Shown piece by piece: positions 12,911-22,482 of a stretch of 64,000 nucleotides of DNA (its first letter is position 1; every line of letters begins with the position of its first letter). The notes under the pieces were generated by a model. The model made no database searches. It was not told the origin of the DNA and worked only from the letters and a program-made list of their open reading frames with translations. The stretch covers positions 417,501 to 481,500 of the forward strand of contig LSRY02000058.1 of the NCBI GenBank assembly GCA_001643675.2, written 5' to 3'. The position numbers and the translations under genes were made by a program. The DNA is from Monocercomonoides exilis (Eukaryota; Preaxostyla; Oxymonadida; Polymastigidae).

Positions 12911-13192
12911 TCAAGAAACATTCACAGTCAATTGCAAATGAGCGAGAAGAAAAGAATTCTTGAATCTTGAAGTTGGAGCGGATGCTAATTCTTGACTTGC
13001 AGTTGGCAAAACTTCAGGCAATGCAGATGCAGATATCTCACCATCAGATGTGCTGCTTTTTTTCCAGGCTTCCTTTTCGGTGCTTTCATCGGTTTTGCCA
13101 TTTGGCTTTGAAATGTGAGCTGAACGCTGATCTTTCAGACTCTTAGACGGATTCTCACTCCAAATGAGCGAAATGAGATTGGCTGGTTCATT
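12911..13192 (-). CDS. Last exon of an unrecognised protein (partial)
   Basis: The minus strand carries a 94-codon open stretch ending in TGA at 12911, immediately after a good acceptor (ttccttctcag). It reads NEPANLISLIWSENPSKSL and continues Ser/Thr/Lys-rich, with balanced codon use unlike the flanking AT-rich DNA. Upstream exons should lie at 13193-13560, but none could be fixed. The product is not recognised. It may be real or a remnant. Confidence 0.35.
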   Translation of the reverse strand, partial: NEPANLISLIWSENPSKSLKDQRSAHISKPNGKTDESTEKEAWKKSSTSDGEISASALPEVLPTASQELASAPTSRFKNSFLLAHLQLTVNVS

Positions 13193-13562
13193 CTGAGAAG
13201 GAAGAGGAGATAAGAGTGAAGCAGAAGAAGAAAAAAAAGAAGGACCGATTGATTAAATGAAAACTGAAGTTGTGCAAGTGAATGATTGTTTGAGAGAGAT
13301 GGAAGCAGAAGCAGAAGGTGATAATGAGAAGACTGACCGAAATGAATGAAAAATCCACAATTTGTGTTGAATATTCTTATTGTCCAGCCAAAAAAGCTGA
13401 TTTTGAATGAAATCTCTTTTCATCTCATCTTATCACATTTTCTTTCCTTTGTTCATTTGCTGCAATCTGCATTTTCTTATTCTCTATTTCCATTTCATTC
13501 CATTTTTCTTCTTCTTTTCAAGGATGAAGATTCCATTTGTTGAATTGGCTCGAAAAGTTGTT

Positions 13563-15375
13563 TCAAAGATGAACAAGATAATCACTTGAGTTTCTTGATA
13601 GATTGGAAAAATGAAAATATTCTCAAAGAATTGGCAGCATTTCCTGAAAGCTTGTGATGCAATCTTCGTATCCTTCTTCTTCCATATTTTCCAATAACTT
13701 CATTTTTGTTGCTTTTCTTTTTTCGTTTTCATTTTCTTTATCCTTCCCTTTTTTCAACTTTTCACATTGCCTTTTGAAAATTTTCAAACACTCTGTCAAA
13801 TATCCTTCTTTTATTGTTGTTTGCTGCATTTCGTCCAAAAGCACACAAACAGTACCGCTTTTCAGCAAGCCATCAATTTCTTCAGTTCTGTTTCTCACAA
13901 TTCTTCTCATCGAATATGAACACCACTCTCTTATTTCTCTGTGATTATTTTTTGCTGCTCGAAACACTCCCACAATACCTTCAATAAGTCCATATTGCTC
14001 TTCACTCCACAACTGATGGTTCTCCAAGTGAAATGCCAATGAATCCAGGCTTTTCTTCAAAATATGCACTTCTTTCATTTCTTTTCCTCCTTCCTTTTCT
14101 TTCTCTCTCTTCCAATCCACACTTCTTGTCCACTCTTCCAGTTCTCTTCTTGCCTCACTCACAAAATGCAGTTCGTTCATAAAAACTTCTTCCAAACTTT
14201 TATCATGATATGATCTGTTTATCATAAACTCCCAGGCAGATTGATATGCAAGATGAGTCAACTTTCGATGTTCCTGATGAAACTTGATGATTTCTGTCAT
14301 CTCTTTCAAATATTGTTCTTTTTTCGGTACCTATCAAAAATTAAAATGAAATAAAAGCTCAAAAATCAATTCAAAAGTCCTCAAACATCTTCGCAGATGC
14401 AACTCAAAGCCATCAAAGTCATTTCTACTTCTTCCTTTGTTTTTTCATTTTTATTTTTGTTGGAAGCAGCTAACAAAATATAAGGCAAACTGATTAAAAC
14501 CAATCTGCTTGGAATGACGCATTCGAACAACATCGAACAGCTTTCACAAAGATCAATCAGAAGCTTTTCATCCTTTCCTTCTTTTTCATTCTCTTCAGTT
14601 ATAATTACCTTCAGAATTCGTTTCTTCAATAATGACTTTTATAAAGAAAAACTCCATATATTTGTGCGATTCTTTTTGAAGTCACAAATGTTTCATTTTC
14701 AAATGAATCAAAAATTTCATATTAAGCTCAAATTTTTATTAACATTCACGAAACAATACTCGAATTAATGAAATTGTGTTATCCAATAATGGATTCCATA
14801 TTTGGAAAGTTTGGTGTATGTTAACAGAAATGTGAGAATAGTATTAAATTTTTGATTCATTTGAAAATAAAACATTTGCAACTTTTCTAAAAGAATCACA
14901 CATTTTTTCAAATTTTTCCAATACCCCATATGGGGGAAAATACGGACTTTCAAGCTTTTTTTGCACAAGGCATAGAAAAATTGCTTCACTCTTCACTTTA
15001 TTTCACTTTCTCTGATTTCAAAATAAATTTGATTTACATTTCTGAAAACAGGCATCATTGAAATTATAACAAAAAGTTTTCCAACATTTCACGAATGTCA
15101 AATAATGAATTTATTTTTATTGCGATTTTTGATCTCAAAAAGTCAACGAAAAGTGCATAATTTTTCAATGAAAAAGCCTGAAGTGAAATACTATTCCACA
15201 TATATTTCAATGGTACAAATGCATTTTCCAAAGACAATTTCATTTCTTCAATCATTTTATCCAGTGCATTAAATGTTTCTTTTGTGAAAAAGAATTCTAG
15301 TTCTTTAACATTCATTTCCTCCATCAGCCCTCTCATTTCCCCGATTTGCCTTTTTTGAACATCTGTTGAGTAAAT
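13563..15375 (-). pseudogene. Acidic helical-repeat family, copy 3 (decaying pseudogene)
   Basis: The third family copy still shows most landmarks but is broken. Exon 2 begins about 15375 (EMRGLMEEMNVKELEFFF, then FTKETFNALDKMIEEMK). Its continuity is lost at about 15150-14640, where unrelated sequence with an inverted duplication sits. It then resumes (GKDEKLLIDLCE...CICED) to 14387. A 56-base intron (14386-14331, donor gtttga) leads to exon 3, which matches copies 1 and 2 through MEEEGYEDCITSFQEM. A TGA at 13623-13625 stops the frame about 20 codons early, yet the sequence beyond it to 13563 still encodes a recognisable SSDYLVHL tail, matching ISDYFVNV of copy 1. No acidic exon 1 is found upstream, where the DIRS element begins at about 15526. 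Confidence 0.65.
14655..14922. repeat. Imperfect inverted duplication inside the copy 3 pseudogene
   Basis: The arm at about 14655-14760 is an imperfect reverse complement of 14806-14922, with a short loop. The best-matching core is tcaaatgaatcaaaaattt in both. Both arms translate to a similar peptide read inward from opposite strands (FQMNQKF followed by LTFLL or LKFLL), so a once-coding segment may have been duplicated in inverted orientation. It lies in the part of the pseudogene where family similarity is lost. Confidence 0.6.
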
Positions 15376-15525
15376 GCATAATTGGGAAAGCAATACTGGA
15401 ATAAAAACATAAGAAACAATTGTACTTAAGGAAAAAAAGATATGCACACATGTAAAGTCTTTTATTTTCTGTGACTGATGCATTTTTAACAAAATCAGTT
15501 AAAAAAGTATTTCAAAAGTTTTCAC

Positions 15526-15610
15526 AATTCGCAATAGAGCGAATCAACAAACGCAAGGAGCAGGTTTGCTCCTCAATAATGAGTATTAATTTTAAGTGTG
15601 GATGGTTTTG
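15526..15610 (+). repeat. DIRS left inverted terminal repeat
   Basis: The outer part (from aattcgcaat) is repeated in reverse complement in the internal region at about 20475-20530. The inner part (gagtattaatt, aagtgtggatggttt) matches the reverse complement of the right end. Confidence 0.8.
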
Positions 15611-15724
15611 GATCAAACTTCGCTAACAATTTGACTTCTTTTACATTCCATTGTCCGCAGGAAGAATGACACAAGATACTGTTAGAGTACCATAAAGTGA
15701 CGGCGAAGACAGAAGAAATGATTT

Positions 15725-16276
15725 GATGCACAGGCTTTCAAGGGTGGAAGACATGATTGAAGAAATCACCAGAAGCCAAGCATGGCCAATGCAGTCCGGA
15801 GCTACGGGAATGTTGCCAATGAGAAAAGTGAAGAGGGAACGACTTAAAAGAAGAAGCAGATCGAGATCGAGCGAGTCTGAGTCGAATGCATATTTAATTG
15901 ATGTTATCGCGAGAGGGAAACAAGGAAAGAGTGAGAAAGGACGTCGCACATATAGACGATCGCGGCACTAACAGTAAAGGTATTAGGGAAAACGCACATC
16001 ATGGAAGAAGAGAATGAGCCACTGAGAGGACTTTTCTGTGCTTCTGCGCTTATTGCTGACTGTATCAGCAGAATAAATCTTCTGAAGGTTATTCTCCAGT
16101 CGAGCTGGGAGAGCGCGAAAGGCTTTCTTGATGGAGGAATGGCCAAGGTGGTCCCAGAGAATCAAAAAAAGTTGGTTGATAGCACCATCTTTTTTCAAGC
16201 AGAGGGAGATGCAACAGGACACGGTGCATCTCCCGACTCCTCAGTAGGGTTCGGACTTGCAAGGGTCAGAAGTTAG
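15725..16276 (+). pseudogene. DIRS gag-like tract
   Basis: Two open stretches in different frames (about 15725-15971 and 16001-16276) occupy the gag position of the element. The first has a short helical start (LSRVEDMIEEITRSQ) and then an Arg/Ser-rich basic segment (RRSRSRSSESES), suitable for nucleic-acid binding. The second reads as ordinary protein (LLKVILQSSWESAKGFLDGG). The frame change between them suggests decay. Assignment rests on position and composition. Confidence 0.45.
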
Positions 16277-16911
16277 ACTTCGAGAAGATACATTACAAGC
16301 AAGAATGCTCGGGGATTTGTATTCAGACAGTTCCAGAGAAGTGGATACGGAAGGAGCTTCACAGATTTCAAAGCATAGAAGATAATGCCTTAGTTCCAAA
16401 CGCAATGCGTTAACCATTGTTGGTAGTCCAGCCTCAATCGCAGTGCCATTGCACCCAGCCCCCCAAGGACCCAAGGGGGAACAGCTGTGGAATAGACTTT
16501 AGGAACGAGCAAATGGGCACAGCAGTTGCGTGGAAAAGGTGAGAGAGAGAAGAGAGAGAAGAGAGAGAGAAGAGAGAGCCGCGCTTAACCATACGACAGA
16601 GAAATAGAAGTGACGGTCAGGCTCCAGCGAAATGACTATACGACAAGAAACCGCAGCTCTTTGCGAGATGAGATCAGAGACGGAAGTGCAGAAACAGAAC
16701 GTGAATATCGGATATGTAATGAGTCTGTCAGATCAAGAGAAGGAAAGAGAACGGGAGAACACAGGGGATCTCATGACAGAGATATCAAGAGAAGATACAC
16801 AACACAAAAAGAACAGAAGAAGACTCATTACATCTCCTCTCGACAGAACAGAAGAGCAATCGGAGATTCGAGAAGGAGAAATGGAGGGGAGTCTCGAGAG
16901 CTTCTTCAACT

Positions 16912-18618
16912 ATGATAGAGTCCCCAATTGGGAGCGCCCTGGAGGCGAGCTCGAAGACAGCTATTGCAGATATTCTCGAAGAAGAAGGGAATACACAGAC
17001 GCAACTTGGCCACAAGACACCAGATGTGAAGGGGAGTATAGCGAAGGGACCACTGAGGGAGCCACTTCCTGGGAGACTGGTGAACGGGCTGAGCTAGTGG
17101 TAGAAGATTGGGGGAGACAAACCAGTGAGCCGTGGTATTAGAGCTCGATGGAAAAGTCCCCAGTCCCCAACCTCGCTTGAGGAGAGAAAACACAGACAAG
17201 AGTTTCGAGGGACGACAGAAATGACGAACAATTATTTATCCCTCTTGGAGGAGGAATTGAGGGACGGAGTAATGAAGCCCGTGCCAGAGTCGGAGGTAAA
17301 GTGGTTCAACCCGACATTTATGGTGCGAAATAAGAACGGAAAGAGAAGAAAGATCCTGGATTGCAGGGCTCTAAACGAGGAAGTGCAGGGAAAACACTTC
17401 AAGATGGATTCACAGGAGATAGTGGTGGACATCCTGGAGAAGAACGATTGGATGACCACTCTGCATATATCGAGTGCATACCAGTACGTCAAAGTGGACG
17501 AACAACTCAGCCCCTATCTGTGCTTCAGCTTTCAGGATCAATGTTACTCTTTCGTAGGGATGCTTTTTAAAACGAAAGATGCGCCCAGAATATTTACAAA
17601 AATAATGAGACGGGCGACGTCATATATCAGAGAAAAGTGGAGAGTGAAGCTAGTGATATACTTGGACTACATTCTCCTCATGCATCCAGACAGGGAAGTT
17701 TTGAGATTGATCTCACAGGAGATAGCCCAGTTCCTGAGGAATCTGGGCTGGATTCTGTCGGAGGAAAAACTGAAGTTGGAACCCGCAAGGAGCGTGGAGT
17801 TTCTGGGATGGTTGTGGAACTCAGAAAAGATGGAAGTGGCGCTCCAAGAAAGGAAGAGAGTGCTGCTCCTGGAGGATGTGCGAACCTGGATAGCACATGC
17901 AAAGAAAACGAAGAGTCAGAGAACAAGAGACTTAGCAGCACTTCTCGGGAGGCTGAATTTTGTGAGGCTGCAGCACCCACCAGCGAGCCTGTTATTGAAG
18001 CGCATGTAATTCGTGCTGAGGCAGGTAATAGCCTGCGGGGGCTGGAACGGAACTGTAAAAGTCAACACTATGATGCTGGGAGAAATAACACATTGGAAAA
18101 AGATTCTGCCAGAGAACAGACCAAGGTGTCTGAAGAGAAGGATGAGACTAGTAGAACTTGCAACGGATACGTCAGAGCTGGGTTGGGGTGCAGTGTTAAC
18201 AGAACCGAGAGAGAACAAAGATGAGAAAATATATGTCCACGGAAGTTGGACCCTCCAGGAGAATGCGTTAGCGATAAACGAGAAGGAATACAGAGCAGTG
18301 TTGAGTACACAAGAGAGAAAGGGAGCATAGCTGCAACAACAGAAGATAGACCATATTCGTCTGAAGACAGACAATATGTCCACGAGATGGACAATACAGA
18401 AGAAGAGGTGAGCTCCATCGCTCATTCCAACACTGAGAGCATTAGAGAAGAAACTGAACAGCCTGGACATTACAACACAGACGGAACATCTCACGGGAGA
18501 GCAGAACACGGAAGCAGATGCACTCAGCCGGATGGCGAAAAGGCCGGATTATGCACTGAAGGGGGAGAAAGTCGCAGAGATATTTCAAACAATAGCACCG
18601 AGAATACCAGATCAATTT
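16912..18618 (+). pseudogene. DIRS reverse transcriptase-RNase H, inactive
   Basis: One frame carries the polymerase from about 16912 and then the RNase H. Recognisable parts are KPVPESEVKWFNPTFMV, the motif A region (TTLHISSAYQYV), APRIFTKIM, the motif C region (VIYLDYILL), the thumb (EFLGWLWNS), and RNase H (ELATDTSELGWGAVL, then a GSW...KEYRAVL block and EADALSRMA). Two catalytic aspartates appear lost: motif A has His at 17464-17466 and motif C reads YLDY, with Tyr at 17668-17670 where the family has YxDD. In-frame stops occur at 17095 and 17101 (TAG), 18007 (TAA), 18328 (TAG) and 18409 (TGA). The enzyme cannot be functional as it stands. Confidence 0.85.
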
Positions 18619-19154
18619 TAGAACAGATTGTGCCGGTGCCCTGCGGAAGTACTTGGAAATGATCCTCTCTGAGAAGGAAGAGAGAGAGAGAAACATGCCA
18701 GGAGACGAGATAGTGTTAGTCCACCCGTTCCTAAGAAGCATTGGACGGGTACTGAAAGAGAAAATGAAGGAAGCTCAGAGGGAACAAACGATTCTGGTTC
18801 TTCCAGCCAGGCGGGGGCAGACCTGGACCCCGCTCCTGCAGCCTGCGCATTTGATAAGGACCCTGGTGACCTTTCAGGAATGAATGAAACCAGGAGCCAG
18901 AATGAAAAGTGAAGGCTGGAAATAACCCCCAGGAGAGGTGATATGCGTCACACTGGAGAAGAAAATATCCAAGGAAGGGACCTCTTCCCAACATGGGGAG
19001 AATACGTTGGAGCAAGAGATATAGCAACAGCAAGACTTAGAAATCAAAAGAGTGAAAGAGATAATTAGAGAGCGCTACAAAGATTTAAGCAGTATCTTGA
19101 TAGAGAGAGCATGGGTGACACTGACCCCTCACAACCAGAGATGTTAAAAAAATT

Positions 19155-19854
19155 ATGGCAGAATTTACCGAATCGCTTTCAAACACCAACCTGTCTAGAG
19201 GAGTAATTTATTTGACAGTACGGAAAGTCCTGGATTCCATTTTCCTATTTAGGGAGACCAAGATTGATCGAAAGTACATTGAAATATTTCTAAGAACCTA
19301 TGTTGGAGAGAAGCCGAGAAGAGGCAAACGATTCAAATCAATGAAGGACTTGACAATCATTACGAAATTGGCTGAAATCACCTACGACGCAAAAGATATA
19401 CGAACACTCCATAGGAGAGCTTTCATCCTCACCATGATTTTTGGAGCGTTAAGGCCAGGAGAGCTGGAAACAATGGGAAGGGTGACAACGATACTTGAAG
19501 ATAACTTTATCCAGACACAAGAACGAACGAATACGTTGGGAGGTGAGGTTATCAAAGTTTTAATAAAGAAACACCACAATCCAAGTATCGATGCAGTAGA
19601 GGCGCTCCAACGTTGGTTGGAATTTAACAAAGACAACGTTCAAGGATGAACATGTGTGGTTTGACATAGAAGGGAGCAAGCCTGCAAACTTGCAGAAGAT
19701 CAAAGAAGAACTAACGGCTATTTTGAGAGAGAACGAAATTCCCGATACTTTCACCGCGTACTCTATAAGACACAAAGTGATTACACACTTAGCAAGACAA
19801 GAAGGAGCGGACTGGAAGGAAATCAATGAATATGCGAGATGTGTGCTAGAGTGA
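19155..19854 (+). pseudogene. DIRS tyrosine recombinase, frameshifted
   Basis: The first part (ATG at 19155) contains RRAFILTMIFGALRPGELE, where the Arg of LRPGEL fits the first catalytic Arg of tyrosine recombinases. A one-base frame change near 19625 separates it from the second part. That part contains FTAYSIRHKVITHLARQ, which matches the His-x-x-Arg/RH box and the helix after it. The nucleophilic Tyr near the C-terminus could not be placed confidently, and the frame ends at 19854. In DIRS elements this enzyme joins a circular DNA intermediate into the genome. Confidence 0.7.
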
Positions 19855-20472
19855 AGAGTAGCCCAGGAATGTCACATCATGTTCCCTGTAGAGGGTGCAA
19901 AGTGGATCCTGGAGACAATCAGTGGACCAGCACATCGGATGGGAGAAGGAAACAAGCGGAGAAGAATGGAGAAGCGAAGGAGGGGAGCCTCGAGATTGCA
20001 GATGTGGATTCGAAAGATTGCACCGAGGAATCACAAAATGCTGGAGTTGAAGAAGGAGAGAAACTAACGAGAAAGCGATCAAAAAGAAGAGAGAGTCTTC
20101 TGAGAGAATGAAGAAAGAAAAGGAAAACGGATCAACCTCGAAACTCAGCATCCCGACAACCGAGCCGCCAGAAGACACCCTCCATAATCCCCAACAGCAT
20201 CTGTGAGCTTACGGGAGAGAAGGATCCAACTCCGCTGAAGAGGAGGGGAAAAGATCGGAAGAGGCGTAGCGGAAGAAGTATTGGACAGATAGGTAATGAC
20301 ACTGAAGAGGCAAGGGCCAGACCGATGTCTCCCCAAAGATACCCCAAGAGGGAGCGGGTGTAGAGCAGGAGGTCCGCACCACTACACGCACGCTCTCAAC
20401 TCATCCAACGCACTAGAGCGTGCTAGGAAAGGGGTTTTAGATCACACATACGGAAAGAAAAGGGATTTCGAG

Positions 20473-20585
20473 ACTCATTATTGAGGAGCAAACCTGCTCC
20501 TTGCGTTTATAGACTCGCTCCATTGCGAATTGATTAAAACGCAGTGAGACAGGTTTGCTCCGAGATAATACGAATGCGGATGGAG
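20473..20585 (+). repeat. DIRS internal complementary region
   Basis: This block is complementary first to the left terminus of the element (from gactcattattgagg to gcgaatt) and then to the right terminus (from aaaacgcagtgagac to gcggatgg). The two meet near 20530-20537. This arrangement is diagnostic of DIRS elements, where it templates repair of the ends before circularisation. Confidence 0.85.
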
Positions 20586-21158
20586 AGACGATATGCGGAG
20601 TGGTGCGAGGGGGAGCCAGAAGGGTGTGGGGAGATGACTAGAAAAAAGGGCGAGATATAGAAAGAGAGAAAGGAAGAATAAACACACGAAATGATTAGTG
20701 CACGTCTAGGATCTGGAAATATGCAAATAGATTGAATAAACAGTATTAATCAAATGCTTTCTCCTCAACACGATAAAGATTGTTTTTTACACAGAAGAGT
20801 CAGATTGCCTACACAGCGTGTGGTGAGTGGATTTACTCTGCTGGATCAGCAGAAGAGCGGGAGGCAGAGTGTTGCACAAGCAGTTTTCTTTTCCACGCCT
20901 CGCGAAAGAAAGAGTGCTTTTTCTTTCTGCTCCGACCGTAATGCTTGCCTCACAGGATCCCTGCACGGTCAACAGGAGAAAGCTCCGAGGGGCAAAGTCC
21001 CCTGCCCTCTGGTCTTCGCGACCATGGAAAAAGGCGAAGTCGGTGGTGAAGTGAAGCGGGCAATGCATTATTTTATAATACAATGTTTAATGTTATTGTT
21101 TTGTATTTTATCTCACCCTTTTTTCCACGTCATTTTGGAGAGGGTTAAGTTTTCACTC

Positions 21159-21221
21159 AAACCATCCACACTTTGAATCAATACTCATTTTCTCGGAGCA
21201 AACCTGTCTCACTGTGTTTTT
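21159..21221 (-). repeat. DIRS right inverted terminal repeat
   Basis: Reverse complement of the left terminal repeat over aaaccatccacactt and the following gagtatt block. The outermost bases (tctcggagcaaacctgtctc) recur in the internal complementary region. Confidence 0.8.
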
Positions 21222-21437
21222 ATAAAATATAATTTTGATATTAATTGGTATTTTTTCGTTATCAATAAATATGCAAGCAGATGCTCATTGAAACAAAACC
21301 TGTTCATTTTCTGTCAACAGACTTGAACCAAGCATTCTTTAAATTTGAAAAATGGGCATTTTTTTCCATAAATAATAAAAAACGCCAAAATATTCTGAAG
21401 TGGATTCTGAAAATATGATATTCAATAACAAAATATC

Positions 21438-21498
<61 letters not shown>

Positions 21499-22482
21499 AT
21501 AGAGTTAGAATTACAAACCGAAATGAGAAATGAGAAGGAAAAAGAGAAATGAACCAAAAGAAAATGTAAAAGGAAATAATGAGATTATTTCTTTATTTGG
21601 TTGAACAGATTTTTGAAGAGGTGAAAAAAACACATCGAATGAATACGATCCATTCGCATTCTTCGATGTCATCAGAAAAGAGAGAGAAAACAGGGTGACG
21701 CATCTGTGAAGAAGTAGGAGTCAATGTTTGCTTGCGTGAGTGTGACTTTCAGCGATATTTGCTTTTCTTTTTGCAACATGTACATGAAATAGTAGAAAAT
21801 AATTAGAGAAAATGAAAGAATTATAATGAAGCTATAAAGTCATTTAATTCAAGGACGTTTGTGAAGTGAAAAACATAAAAATTTTGTGTCCGCTTTCAAG
21901 CTCAGTGTACAATTAAAGTAATTCTAGTCAGGTGTGAGAGTGAAAATGTAACTTTCCATTTAATTGAAAAATTCAAAACAACGAAATCCATTGAAATAAA
22001 CAGGGAAAAAAAGAAACAATAATATTAACTTAAAAATTTTACAATTGAATAATTAACATATCATGTGAAATGATTTCTTTTATCCTTCCGGTTGGAAAAA
22101 GATAAAAACGAAGAAATTATGGGGGAAAAAATAAAATAAAATAATTGAATCGAAAAATGAATATAAAAGCTTCGTGAAATAGTAGGCACAATAGCAATGG
22201 CAGCAATAGGCGAGTTTTCAGAATGGAAAGGCAATTCCAATCCTTCTCTTTTGAGAAAATACAACAAGAACTTTAATTGGAGGGTCTTTCATTTCGTTAA
22301 TGAACTGATTTTCAAGGAACAAAACCGTTCCATCAGAGTTTCCATCAGTCGAGGTATGGCATCGAAAGCACTTTTAGAATATTACTCTTTATGACTTCTG
22401 AGCTTCATTCTTCCCTCCCTCACATACTCCTTTGTTTTCTGAAGCAAGCACAACCATATTATCTGTCTTGATCAACATCCTT
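21222..22482. other. Gene-free spacer with a long T tract
   Basis: This is AT-rich sequence downstream of the DIRS element and of the 3' end of the giant surface-protein gene. An uninterrupted run of about 59 T bases lies at 21439-21497. I see no gene. Confidence 0.6.

Larger units (their letters stand above)
15526..21221 (+). mobile_element. DIRS-type tyrosine-recombinase retrotransposon
   Basis: DIRS elements copy through RNA and integrate with a tyrosine recombinase, using inverted terminal repeats and an internal complementary region instead of direct LTRs. All of these hallmarks are here. The left end (from about 15526) and right end (to about 21221) share an inverted repeat with the core aagtgtggatggttt. 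A block at 20473-20585 is complementary first to the left terminus (gaggagcaaacctgctcc) and then to the right terminus (gagacaggtttgctccgag). Between them lie a gag-like tract, reverse transcriptase with RNase H, and a tyrosine recombinase, in that order on the plus strand. Stops and frameshifts in every gene show it is inactive. It is richer in G and C than the flanks. It adjoins the copy 3 pseudogene. Confidence 0.9.

Noticed and set aside
20754-21176. A 140-codon gene near the right end of the DIRS element
   Set aside because: It starts within non-coding DIRS end sequence, runs into the right terminal repeat and has no recognisable motif. It is most likely chance coding in a GC-richer patch.
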